64,000 bases of DNA from Streptomyces sp. NBC_01476 (GTDB lineage Bacteria; Actinomycetota; Actinomycetes; Streptomycetales; Streptomycetaceae), in contig NZ_CP109446.1 of assembly GCF_036227265.1 (NCBI RefSeq), forward strand, positions 4,225,001-4,289,000. Reading direction: 5' to 3'. The notes below the pieces were generated by a model. That model was given only the letters and a program-made list of their open reading frames with translations. It made no database searches and was not told where the DNA came from. How positions within the stretch are numbered: the first letter of the stretch is position 1; each line of letters opens with the position of its first letter. The translations under genes were made by a program, and so were the position numbers. This document shows, piece by piece, positions 1 through 7,344 of this stretch.

Positions 1-1088
1 CCGCCGCCAAGCGGGAGGCGGTGCTGGTCGGTTACGGCGTCGCGCCGTCGTCCACCACCCGGCGGCCCCGCAAGCCGCAGTCCGGGTCCGGGTCCGGGTC
101 CGGGGAGCACGGGACGGTGCCCGGACAGGCGGACCGCCTCAACGGGCACACCGCGCCCGCGCCGCCCTCCGAGCCGGCTCCCGCGCCCGCCTCCGGGCTG
201 CTGGTGGAGCGCCCGCTCGCCAAGCCCCCGGTGCGCAAGCTCGCCAAGGACCTCGGCATCGATCTGGCGACGGTGGTGCCGACCGGCCAGAACGGCGAGG
301 TGACGCGCGAGGACATCCGTGCCGCCGCCACCCCGCCCGGTCTGCTGCCCAGCACCGAGCAGCCGGTGGCTGCCCCCGGGACCGCCGAGCGGGAGACCCG
401 GGTGCCGATCAAGGGCGTCCGCAAGGCCACCGCGCAGGCGATGGTGGCCAGCGCCTTCACGGCGCCGCACGTCACGGAGTTCGTGACGTTCGACATCACC
501 CGGACGATGAAGCTGGTCCAGGAGCTCAAGGAGGACCGGGCCTTCGCGGGCCTCAAGGTCAGCCCGCTGCTGCTGGTCGCCAAGGCGCTGCTGACCGCCA
601 TCCGGCGCAACCCGGAGGTGAACGCGGCCTGGGACGAGGAGCGGCAGGAGATCGTCCTCAAGTCGTACGTCAACCTCGGCATCGCGGCGGCGACCCCGCG
701 CGGCCTGATCGTCCCCAACATCAAGGACGCCCAGGCCAAGACGCTGCCGGAGCTGGCCGCGGCGCTCGGTGAGCTGGTCGCGACGGCCCGCGAGGGCAGG
801 ACGTCGCCGGTCACCATGCAGGGTGGTACCGTCACCATCACCAATGTCGGCGTCTTCGGCATCGACACCGGGACGCCGATCCTCAACCCCGGCGAGTCCG
901 CGATCCTCGCCTTCGGCGCGGTGAAGCTCCAGCCGTGGGTGCACAAGGGCAAGGTGAAGGCGCGGCACGTCACGACGCTGGCGCTCTCCTTCGACCACCG
1001 GCTCGTCGACGGCGAGCTGGGCTCGAAGGTGCTGGCGGATGTGGCCGCGATCCTGGAGCAGCCGAAACGGCTGATCACCTGGGCGTGA
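1..1088 (+). CDS. 2-oxoacid dehydrogenase E2 (dihydrolipoyl acyltransferase), 5' end missing
   Basis: C-terminal part of an E2 subunit; the gene begins left of the window and the first whole codon is at position 3. E2 transfers the acyl group from E1 through its lipoyl arm to CoA. The first residues (KREAVLVGYG) look like the end of the lipoyl domain. A Pro/Ala-rich linker follows, then a peripheral-subunit-binding domain (VRKLAKDLGIDL ... GEVTREDI, about residues 75-110). The rest is the acyltransferase catalytic domain, with the active-site motif DHRLVDG about 30 residues from the end. In streptomycetes such genes usually close a branched-chain 2-oxoacid (bkd) or pyruvate-type operon after E1 alpha and E1 beta. 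I infer the branched-chain type but cannot prove it without the upstream genes. A hairpin follows at 1099. Confidence 0.93.
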   Translation, partial: AAKREAVLVGYGVAPSSTTRRPRKPQSGSGSGSGEHGTVPGQADRLNGHTAPAPPSEPAPAPASGLLVERPLAKPPVRKLAKDLGIDLATVVPTGQNGEVTREDIRAAATPPGLLPSTEQPVAAPGTAERETRVPIKGVRKATAQAMVASAFTAPHVTEFVTFDITRTMKLVQELKEDRAFAGLKVSPLLLVAKALLTAIRRNPEVNAAWDEERQEIVLKSYVNLGIAAATPRGLIVPNIKDAQAKTLPELAAALGELVATAREGRTSPVTMQGGTVTITNVGVFGIDTGTPILNPGESAILAFGAVKLQPWVHKGKVKARHVTTLALSFDHRLVDGELGSKVLADVAAILEQPKRLITWA

Positions 1089-1098
1089 CACGCAAGGG

Positions 1099-1126
1099 GG
1101 GTCCGGTCGTACAAACGTCCGGACCC
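1099..1126 (+). terminator. hairpin after the E2 gene
   Basis: An 8-bp perfect stem (GGGTCCGG, 1099-1106, pairing with CCGGACCC, 1119-1126) starts 10 bases after the E2 stop. Three further pairs form inside it past one mismatch. There is no T-run, as is common for actinomycete terminators. Likely end of the E2 operon transcript. Confidence 0.55.
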
Positions 1127-1179
1127 TCCGTCGTGCGCGTTACGCGGCTTTACGGTGGGGTTTGTGCTGCCATCGCCGT

Positions 1180-1374
1180 ATGGTCGTCTCTGTCTCCGTC
1201 GTCCTGCTGCTGCTCGCCCTCTGCGCGCTGCTGATGCGTAACCGTTCCCTCAAACCGAGCCACGCCGTGGTCTGTGTGCTGCTCGGATTCCTGCTGGCCT
1301 CCAGCAGTGTGGCGCCCACCATCCAGTCGACGCTGACGTCCGCCGCAGGCCTGGTCAGCACGTTGCGGCCGTGA
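1180..1374 (+). CDS. small two-helix membrane protein
   Basis: A 64-residue hydrophobic protein. The start is taken at ATG 1180 (MVVSVSVVLLLL), so that the first helix (about residues 2-18) begins at once; an in-frame start 18 bases upstream is less likely. A short basic loop (RNRSLKPSH) separates it from a second helix (about 27-46, VVCVLLGFLLASSS). The C-terminal tail is polar (PTIQSTLTSAAG). The hydrophobic pattern and biased third positions support coding. Similar short membrane proteins are known in streptomycetes, but I know of no function. Confidence 0.6.
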   Translation: MVVSVSVVLLLLALCALLMRNRSLKPSHAVVCVLLGFLLASSSVAPTIQSTLTSAAGLVSTLRP

Positions 1375-1498
1375 TGCGGGCGGGCGCGGGCGCGGACGCG
1401 AACGGGGCGTCCGGGGTTGCCGCGGCACCGTATCGAGTCGTAATCGTCGCCCGCGGGGCTGACCACGGGGGCCTCCGGCAGCGCATACTGGTCCTACG

Positions 1499-1723
1499 AT
1501 GACGAAACCAGCCGCGCCCCGACGCCACCTCCCCACGAGCCCCTTCGCTGTCCCGGTCGCCCCGCCGGTCAAGGAATTCGAGCTGGGGGACCGTGTCTCC
1601 CACGACCGTTACGGCCTGGGCAGGATTGTCGGGGTCGAGGACGGGATCGCCATGCTCGTCGACTTCGGCGGCGAGCGCCAGACCCGGGTGGTCAGCCCGT
1701 ACTCCGGAATGAACAAGCTCTGA
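1499..1723 (+). CDS. small Tudor/CarD-like protein
   Basis: A 74-residue protein. After a Pro-rich N-terminus of about 25 residues comes FELGDRVSHDRYGLGRIVGVEDG, which closely resembles the C-terminal Tudor-like module of UvrD/PcrA helicases and the CarD RNA-polymerase-binding fold (G-D-x-V-x-H-x-x-x-G-x-G-x-V/I). In those proteins the module contacts RNA polymerase or nucleic acid. A stand-alone copy suggests a small RNA-polymerase- or DNA-associated protein, but this is inference. It starts at ATG 1499 and is monocistronic. The protein ends at NKL, with nothing suggesting truncation. Confidence 0.7.
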   Translation: MTKPAAPRRHLPTSPFAVPVAPPVKEFELGDRVSHDRYGLGRIVGVEDGIAMLVDFGGERQTRVVSPYSGMNKL

Positions 1724-1841
1724 CCTGGTAAGCCGCTTCACCGGTGCCCCGGCGGTGCCCCGGCGGTCCGGCGCGCTGCGCCGCCGGGCCGCTGCCGGAT
1801 CGGGCGTGGACCGCCGCGGGCCGGGTTGCGACACTTTCTTC

Positions 1842-2252
1842 ATGAGTCGCCGTGCCCGCTGGGGCGAATACGTTGCCACTGTGGCGTCCGGGGTGCTGAG
1901 CCTGCTGGGACTGCGGAAGTCCGGTGCGGCCGCGCAGGCCGCCCCGTCCTCGTCCGTGCCGTCGGCCCCGCTCCCCCTCGCCGAGGCCGAACAGCTCTCC
2001 TTGCGCCTGCTGCGGCAGGTCATGGAGTACGAGCAGACCCTCTTCGGCCGCGCCCGGCGCGCCGGCAAGGACGAGCGGGCGCTGGCCCGCGCCCGGGCCT
2101 ATCACCTGGCCGGCCATGACGACCTCCCGGAGACCGTCCGCCTCCCCGCCGCCGACGCCCTCGCCGCCCTCGACCACGGCGACCGCACCGCCGCCGCCCA
2201 AGCGGTAGCCCTCCTCTCCACCGCCGTCCGCACCCAGTCCCACCGCCCGTGA
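1842..2252 (+). CDS. hypothetical helical protein
   Basis: A 136-residue protein of unknown function. ATG 1842 (MSRRARWGEYVATVASG) is preferred to the in-frame start at 1755, because the segment between reads as low-complexity intergenic sequence. The N-terminal 25 residues hold a weakly hydrophobic helix, followed by an Ala/Ser/Pro linker. The C-terminal 85 residues are charged and helical (EAEQLSLRLLRQVMEYEQTLF ... RALARARAYHLAG). No catalytic motif is visible. A hairpin terminator overlaps the stop codon, so it is probably transcribed alone or with the Tudor-like gene upstream. Confidence 0.6.
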   Translation: MSRRARWGEYVATVASGVLSLLGLRKSGAAAQAAPSSSVPSAPLPLAEAEQLSLRLLRQVMEYEQTLFGRARRAGKDERALARARAYHLAGHDDLPETVRLPAADALAALDHGDRTAAAQAVALLSTAVRTQSHRP

Positions 2253-2283
2253 CCCCACCCGCCGGCCCGCCCCGGGTGGGGTC
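2251..2283 (+). terminator. hairpin after the 1842 gene
   Basis: A perfect 10-bp stem, GACCCCACCC (2251-2260) with GGGTGGGGTC (2274-2283), has a 13-base loop and begins inside the stop codon. There is no T-tail. It separates the hypothetical gene from the GntR operon. Confidence 0.6.
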
Positions 2284-2330
2284 AGTGTCCGGATGACGGG
2301 ATGGGGTGTGTGCGGGATGCATGTTGTATC

Positions 2331-2347
2331 TATGATGTGCGCATCAT
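2331..2347 (+). promoter_or_regulatory. -10 box and inverted repeat over the gntR start
   Basis: TATGAT (2331-2336) lies nine bases before the gntR ATG, as expected for a leaderless or near-leaderless transcript. It overlaps an inverted repeat, ATGATG (2332-2337) and CATCAT (2342-2347), whose right arm covers the start codon. The position suggests an autoregulatory GntR operator; this is inference. Confidence 0.5.
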
Positions 2348-3002
2348 GAACGCCATTGCCGCGCCCAAGTCGCCGCCTGCCGCCGAGCGGGTCTATTCGC
2401 ATGTCAAGTCCGGTGTGCTGGACCGGAGTTACGAGGGAGGCACGCTGCTGACCGAAGGCGATCTCGCCGAGGCGGTAGGGGTGTCGCGGACGCCGGTGCG
2501 GGAGGCGCTGCTGCGGCTGGAGGCGGAGGGGCTGATCAAGCTCTATCCGAAGAAGGGCGCGCTGGTGCTGCCGGTCTCCGCACAGGAGATCGCCGACGTG
2601 GTGGAGACCCGGCTGCTCGTCGAGCAGCACGCCGTCGCCAAGGTGGTCGGCGCGGTGCCCGCCCGGCTGATCGAACGGCTGGAGAAGTCACTCGCCGAAC
2701 AGCGCGGACACGCCGCCACCGGCGACCTCGCCGCCTTCGCCGCCGCCGACCGCGGCTTCCACGCCGAGATCGTCCGCGCGGCCGGCAACCGTATCCTCGC
2801 CCACCTCTACGACCAGCTGCGCGACCGGCAGTTGCGGATGGGCGTGGCCACCATGCACGCCGAACCCAGCCGCGTCGCCAAGAACCTCGCCGAGCACACC
2901 GAGATCCTCCAGGCGCTGCGGGCCGGCGAGGCGCGCACCGCCGCCGACCTCGTCGACCGGCACGTGTCCTGGGTGAACACCCTCGCCCGGGGCGAATCGT
3001 GA
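2346..3002 (+). CDS. GntR-family regulator, FadR/FCD type
   Basis: A 218-residue transcription factor. Residues about 12-75 are a winged helix-turn-helix of GntR type (ERVYSHVKSGVL ... LTEGDLAEAVGVSRTPVREALLRLEAEGLI). Residues about 85-210 are the helical FCD effector domain (EIADVVETRLLVEQ, RGFHAEIVRAAGN, HTEILQALRAGEARTAADLVDRHV), with conserved acidic/His metal- or ligand-site residues. ATG 2346 is chosen because it follows a good -10 box. The stop (3000-3002) overlaps the GTG start of the MFS gene at 2999, so the two are translationally coupled. The regulator probably controls this transporter; its ligand, perhaps a carboxylic acid, is unknown. Confidence 0.92.
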   Translation: MNAIAAPKSPPAAERVYSHVKSGVLDRSYEGGTLLTEGDLAEAVGVSRTPVREALLRLEAEGLIKLYPKKGALVLPVSAQEIADVVETRLLVEQHAVAKVVGAVPARLIERLEKSLAEQRGHAATGDLAAFAAADRGFHAEIVRAAGNRILAHLYDQLRDRQLRMGVATMHAEPSRVAKNLAEHTEILQALRAGEARTAADLVDRHVSWVNTLARGES

Positions 3003-4345
3003 CCGCCGCCGCCGAGAAGCCGCCGGGCAACAGGGCACTCCCCGGCGACCCACCCGGCGGCGACCGCGCCGTCTTCGTCTGGGGCGTCGGCACCCTCGTC
3101 TACTTCGTGGCGGTCGTCCACCGCACCAGCCTGGGCGTGGCCGGCATCGACGCCGCCGCCCGCTTCCACATCGGCGCCTCCGCGCTGTCGACCTTCTCCA
3201 TCCTCCAGGTCCTCGTCTACGCGGGCATGCAGATACCGGTCGGCCTGATGGTGGACCGGCTCGGCACCAAGAAGGTGCTGATGCTCGGCGCGGTGCTCTT
3301 CACCGCCGGGCAGGGCGCCTTCGCGCTGTCCCACTCCTACGGCATGGCGCTCGGCGCCCGCGCCGTGCTGGGCTGCGGCGACGCCATGACCTTCGTCGCC
3401 GTCCTGCGGCTCGGCTCCCGCTGGTTCCCCAGCCGCCGCGGACCGATGATCGCCCAGGGCACCGCGCTCTTCGGCGTGGCGGGCAACCTCATCTCGACGG
3501 TGCTGCTCTCCCGGCTGCTGCACTCGGCCGGCTGGACCCCGACCTTCCTCGGCACCGCGATCGGCGGCGCCTTCGTCCTCGTGCTGGTCGCCCTCTTCCT
3601 CAAGGACCACCCGGAGGGGTACGTCCCCGCGCCCACCGATCACGCGGCCCACGCCGGCTTCGGCTACGTACGCCGGCAGATCGCGGACGCCTGGCGGGAG
3701 CCCGGCACCCGGCTCGGCATGTGGACGCACTTCACCACGCAGTTCTCCGGGATGGTCTTCCTGCTGCTGTGGGGGCTGCCCTATCTGGTCGAGGACCAGG
3801 GGCTCTCCCGTGGCGCGGCCGGCGGGATGCTCACCCTGGTGGTGGTCGCCAACATGGTCTTCGGCCTGCTCTTCGGCCAGTTGATCGCCCGTCACCACGG
3901 CCTGCGGATGCCGCTGACCCTCGGGGTGATCGTCACCACCGCCGCCGCGTGGGCGCTGACGCTGAGCTGGCCCGGCGGCCAGGACCCGCTCTGGGTGCTG
4001 ATCCTGCTCTGCGTGGTGCTCGGCGCCTGCGGCCCCGGCTCCATGATCGGCTTCGACTTCGCCCGCCCGGCCAACCCGCCCGAGCGCTTCGGCACCGCCT
4101 CCGGCATCGTCAACATCGGCGGCTTCACCGCGTCGGTGCTGGCCCTCTTCGCGATCGGCGTCCTGCTCGACGCGACCGGCGACAACTACCGCATCGCCTG
4201 GAGCAGCCTCTTCGTCCTCCAGGCCGTCGGCACCACCCAGATCCTCCGGCTGCACCGCACCGCCGGCCGGCTGGAGCGCGAACGGATCGCGGTCAGCCGG
4301 GTGGAGAGCGTGCACCTGACGGCGCCGGCCCGGGTCAGCGACTAG
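2999..4345 (+). CDS. MFS transporter
   Basis: A 448-residue membrane protein with about 12 predicted transmembrane helices. Helix 1 begins near VFVWGVGTLVYFVAVVHR. The MFS loop 2-3 signature is recognisable as VDRLGTKKVLMLGA. A central loop around residues 205-225 contains KDHPEGY. The GTG start overlaps the gntR stop by four bases, so it is coupled to the FCD regulator. Small-molecule or organic-acid transport is likely by family, but the sequence does not show whether it imports or exports, or what. It is followed by 33-bp tandem repeats and a convergent P450 gene. Confidence 0.88.
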   Translation: MTAAAEKPPGNRALPGDPPGGDRAVFVWGVGTLVYFVAVVHRTSLGVAGIDAAARFHIGASALSTFSILQVLVYAGMQIPVGLMVDRLGTKKVLMLGAVLFTAGQGAFALSHSYGMALGARAVLGCGDAMTFVAVLRLGSRWFPSRRGPMIAQGTALFGVAGNLISTVLLSRLLHSAGWTPTFLGTAIGGAFVLVLVALFLKDHPEGYVPAPTDHAAHAGFGYVRRQIADAWREPGTRLGMWTHFTTQFSGMVFLLLWGLPYLVEDQGLSRGAAGGMLTLVVVANMVFGLLFGQLIARHHGLRMPLTLGVIVTTAAAWALTLSWPGGQDPLWVLILLCVVLGACGPGSMIGFDFARPANPPERFGTASGIVNIGGFTASVLALFAIGVLLDATGDNYRIAWSSLFVLQAVGTTQILRLHRTAGRLERERIAVSRVESVHLTAPARVSD

Positions 4346-4349
4346 GCAC

Positions 4350-4415
4350 GATCAGCTCCGGCCCGGATCAGCGACCAGGCCGGATCAGCTCCGGCTCGGA
4401 TCAGCGACCAGGTCG
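4350..4415. repeat. two-copy 33-bp tandem repeat
   Basis: A 33-bp unit beginning GATCAGCTCCGG occurs at 4350 and again at 4383 with two or three differences. The submotif GATCAGCGACCAGG recurs in each, with a degenerate partial third copy up to about 4440. It lies between the convergent MFS and P450 stops. Confidence 0.8.
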
Positions 4416-4429
4416 GATCGGCGACCGGG

Positions 4430-5926
4430 TCAGATCAGCGGGGTGAACTCCACCGGCAGCGCCAGAGGCCCCCGCATCCAGACCGAGGGGCGCCAGGAGA
4501 TGTCCTCCGCCGGACGCGAAAGGTGCACGTCAGGCAGCCGGTCGAGCAGCACCTCCACGGCCGCGGTCGCGATGAGTTCAGCGAGTTCGGGGGCCGGGGC
4601 CGGGCAGCGGTGCTCGCCGTGGCTGAAGGAGAGATGCGCCTGGTTGCCGACGGCCGCGGCCGTCCCGCGGCCCGAGGTCCTGGCGGGCACGACCGGGCAG
4701 ACCTGCGGATCGGTGTTCGCGGCGGCCAGGCCCAGCACCAGCAGGTCACCGGCCCTGATGTGCCGGCCGGCCAGCTGCGTGTCGCGGGTGGCCCAGCGGC
4801 CGATGAAGTTCTGCGTCGGCGTGTCCATCCACAGCACCTCGGTGAGCGCCTGCCCGACGCTGCGCCGCCCGCCCGAGAGCGACACCGCGAACCGGTCGTC
4901 GGTGAGCATCAGCCGCAGCGTGTTCCCTATCCAGTTGGCGGTCGGCTGCTGACCGGTGGCCATGACCGCGATCAGGTCCTGGACGATCTCCTCGTCGGTC
5001 AGCCGGGCCCGGTGCGCCAGCAGCCGGGACGGCAGGTCGCCGGCGGGCCGCCGCCGGCTCCGCTCCCGCAGCAGCTCCATGTGGCCGTGGATCCGGCCGT
5101 ACGCCAGGGCCGCGTCGGGCCGGTCCTCCAGCACGGCCGCGGTGTCCTGTTCCAGCTCGGCCGTCTCGTCCGGGCGCAGCCCGAAGAGCCCGGCCAGCAC
5201 CCGCAGCGGCACCTGCCGGGCGTACTCCGCCATCAGCTCGGCCCGCCCGGCGCCCGCGAAGGAGTCCACCGCCAGGTCGGCGGCCCGCTCCGCCTCGTAC
5301 CGCAGCTCGAACTGGTCGACGCCGGCCAGCACTTCGGCGATCGCCCCGGCCCGGCGCCGGTGCTCGGCGCCCTCGGTGAAGAGCACCGACGCGTTGTGCG
5401 CCACAAAGGGCAGCAGCGGCCAGTCGCGCGGCACCCGGTCCCAGGAGTGCCAGCGCCGTGAATCGCGCCCGAAGAGGTCCGGGTTGCCGGTGACGTAGTG
5501 CACCTCGCGGTAGCCGAGCACCAGCCAGGCCGGCAGGTCCGCGTCCAGCAGCACCGGCGCGACCGCTCCGTGCACCCGGCGCAGCATCGCGTAGAGCCCG
5601 GCCGGGTCCCGCATGAAGGCCGGCGAGTGGAGCCGGACCGGTGCGGCGTCCGGGTGCAGCGGCACCGCCGGGTCCAGCTCCGGGGGGATGCGTCCTGCCG
5701 CCGTGCTGGGCTGCGGCGGCGGCACCCCGGGCCGGGCGGCGGCCGGGTACGGGCCCTGCGGCGGGTGCACCGGCACGCCGGGGTACGGGGTCGGCGGCCC
5801 GCCCGGGTGCGGGTAGGGGCCGGTGTCCGGCTCGGCCGGCGCGGCCGGCTCCGGGGCCACCGGGATGGCCCAGGTCCCCTGCGGCTCCAGCGGAGCGTCC
5901 GGTACGGATCCCTGGTAGGACGTCAC
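4430..5926 (-). CDS. cvnE: conservon cytochrome P450, CYP157-like, lacking EXXR
   Basis: A 498-residue protein ending a five-gene conservon. The GTG at 5926 overlaps the GTPase stop by four bases. Residues 1-110 are a Pro/Gly/Tyr-rich disordered extension, followed by the P450 fold. The heme-thiolate motif is FSHGEHRCPAP with Cys about 441. In the K-helix, where other P450s have E-x-x-R, this protein reads EVLW (Glu about 363; bases 4829-4840). The I-helix reads ATGQQPTANW, without the usual acid-Thr pair. The CYP157 family is known to lack EXXR, so this is a family trait and not damage. RarE of the S. griseus rarABCDE operon is the comparable gene. Substrate unknown; it is likely recruited to the membrane signalling complex. 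Confidence 0.93.
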   Translation of the reverse strand: MTSYQGSVPDAPLEPQGTWAIPVAPEPAAPAEPDTGPYPHPGGPPTPYPGVPVHPPQGPYPAAARPGVPPPQPSTAAGRIPPELDPAVPLHPDAAPVRLHSPAFMRDPAGLYAMLRRVHGAVAPVLLDADLPAWLVLGYREVHYVTGNPDLFGRDSRRWHSWDRVPRDWPLLPFVAHNASVLFTEGAEHRRRAGAIAEVLAGVDQFELRYEAERAADLAVDSFAGAGRAELMAEYARQVPLRVLAGLFGLRPDETAELEQDTAAVLEDRPDAALAYGRIHGHMELLRERSRRRPAGDLPSRLLAHRARLTDEEIVQDLIAVMATGQQPTANWIGNTLRLMLTDDRFAVSLSGGRRSVGQALTEVLWMDTPTQNFIGRWATRDTQLAGRHIRAGDLLVLGLAAANTDPQVCPVVPARTSGRGTAAAVGNQAHLSFSHGEHRCPAPAPELAELIATAAVEVLLDRLPDVHLSRPAEDISWRPSVWMRGPLALPVEFTPLI

Positions 5927-6558
5927 GGGTTCGGCTCCCAGGAAGAGGCGGAGTGGTTGAGCAGATGGTCGACCAGGGTGATCAGCACCCGCTTGGCCGA
6001 GGCCCGCCGCCGCGCGTCGCAGTCGATCAGCGGGATGCCCGGCGGCAGCGACAGCGCCTCGCGCAGCTCCGCCAGGGAGTGCTGCGGCGGGCCGAAGTTG
6101 TTGCGGGCCACGATGAACGGCAGCCCGTGGTGTTCCAGGCGGTCGATGGCGTACCAGGAGTCGGCGATCCGCCGGGTGTCCACCAGCACCACCGCGCCCA
6201 GCGTGCCGGAGAAGAGCCGCTCCCACAGGAACCAGAACCGCTCCTGGCCGGGCGCGCCGAAGAGATAGAGCACCATCTCGTCGTCGAGCGTGATCCGGCC
6301 GAAGTCGAAGGCGACCGTGGTGCTCTGCTTCGCGCCGAGTCCCGACGGGTCGTCGATGCCGACCCCGGCCCGGCTCATCGTCTCCTCGGTGCTCAGCGGC
6401 CGGATCTCGCTGACCGCGCCCACCAGCGTGGTCTTGCCGACGCCGAAGCCGCCGACGATGGCGATCTTCAGGCCGTCGCTGGCGGTCTCGCGCAGCGGCG
6501 GGCCGCCCGACTCGTCCCACTGCGGGGACTCGAAGGACTCAGAGGTTCTGGAGGGCAC
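5923..6558 (-). CDS. cvnD: conservon small GTPase
   Basis: A 211-residue Ras/Rab-like GTP-binding protein. G1/P-loop is GGFGVGKTT (about residues 36-44), G3 is FGAPGQERF, and G5 resembles CDAR. The NKxD base-specificity motif is replaced by ARNNFG, as is usual for this bacterial family. The first 28 residues are a variable leader. The GTG start at 6558 lies 20 bases inside the upstream DUF742 gene, and the stop overlaps the P450 start. It is expected to act as a nucleotide switch with the roadblock and DUF742 partners under the membrane kinase-like protein. Confidence 0.95.
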   Translation of the reverse strand: MPSRTSESFESPQWDESGGPPLRETASDGLKIAIVGGFGVGKTTLVGAVSEIRPLSTEETMSRAGVGIDDPSGLGAKQSTTVAFDFGRITLDDEMVLYLFGAPGQERFWFLWERLFSGTLGAVVLVDTRRIADSWYAIDRLEHHGLPFIVARNNFGPPQHSLAELREALSLPPGIPLIDCDARRRASAKRVLITLVDHLLNHSASSWEPNP

Positions 6559-6901
6559 GCAGCACCTTCTTCAGCGTCTCCGGCGGCGGCACCCGGTCGC
6601 CCCCGGGAAGTGCGCTCCGCGGGTGCCGGGCGCTGATCCGGCCCGCGTCCCGCAGATCGCCCAGCAGGATCTTCACCACCGTGATCGGCAGCCCGAGGTG
6701 CGCGGCCACCTCCACCACGGCGGTCGGGTTGCGGCACAGCCGCAGAATCCGTACGTGCTCTGACTGCATGCCGAGCGCCGGTTCGCTCTCCGTGACCACG
6801 ATCGTCACCAGGTCGAACGGCGACTCGTCGGCCCGGCTGCGACCGCCGGTGACGGTGTAGAGCCGGTCAGGTTCGCCGCTGTCGACCGGCCCGCGACTCA
6901 T
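6539..6901 (-). CDS. cvnC: conservon DUF742 protein
   Basis: A 120-residue cytoplasmic protein of family DUF742, the third member of conservons. The C-terminal half holds a winged-helix-like segment (EVAAHLGLPITVVKILLGDLRDAGRI), followed by a short tail (PPETLKKVLRALQNL). The ATG at 6901 overlaps the stop of the roadblock gene (ATGA). By analogy with RarC it belongs to the membrane-associated complex. The exact role of the family is unknown. Confidence 0.94.
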   Translation of the reverse strand: MSRGPVDSGEPDRLYTVTGGRSRADESPFDLVTIVVTESEPALGMQSEHVRILRLCRNPTAVVEVAAHLGLPITVVKILLGDLRDAGRISARHPRSALPGGDRVPPPETLKKVLRALQNL

Positions 6902-7344
6902 GCCCGCCGCTTCCCGAGCGTGCCGTCGGGGAGATCGGTACGGGCGCCGGTGCGCGGGTCCTCACGCAGCCGGTTGCCCATCTGCTCGACCAGCTCGTTC
7001 ATGTGGTGGCCTATGACGCCGGCGTCCGCGTACTCCTCGCCGATGACGGCCAGATGGGCGCCCTCGCCCGCCTCCACGATGAACAGGATGCCGCCGTGGA
7101 ACTCGGTCATCGACTGCCGCACCCCGCCGCTGCCGTCGCCGAACTCGATCGAGGCGCCGTGCGCGAGGGACTGGATGCCGGAGGCTATCGCGGCCAGCTG
7201 GTCGGCCCGGTCGATGGAAAGCCCGGACGACAGGCACAACTTGAGGCCGTCCCTGGACAGCACCAGTGCGTGCCGGGCGCCGGGCGTCTTCGCCAGCAGC
7301 GTCTCCAGCAGCCAGTCCAGGCCCCCGTGGTCGGTGGTGGTCAT
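6898..7344 (-). CDS. cvnB: conservon roadblock/LC7 protein
   Basis: A 148-residue protein whose residues about 8-105 match the roadblock/LC7 fold (LDWLLETLLAKTPGARHALVLSRDG ... GGILFIVEAGEGAHLAVI). In bacteria this fold modulates Ras-like GTPases such as MglA. The C-terminus is charged (GTLGKRRA). The start and stop overlap both neighbours by four bases, so the operon is tightly coupled. It is the likely regulator or scaffold of the GTPase encoded two genes downstream. Confidence 0.95.
   Translation of the reverse strand: MTTTDHGGLDWLLETLLAKTPGARHALVLSRDGLKLCLSSGLSIDRADQLAAIASGIQSLAHGASIEFGDGSGGVRQSMTEFHGGILFIVEAGEGAHLAVIGEEYADAGVIGHHMNELVEQMGNRLREDPRTGARTDLPDGTLGKRRA

Noticed and set aside
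5927..6520. An upstream extension of the P450 frame by about 198 codons.
   Set aside because: It overlaps the GTPase gene in another frame; the real start is the GTG overlapping the GTPase stop.
5923..6558. Missing NKxD motif in the small GTPase as a sign of a dead enzyme.
   Set aside because: Conservon GTPases normally read xNNF there; P-loop and G3 are intact.
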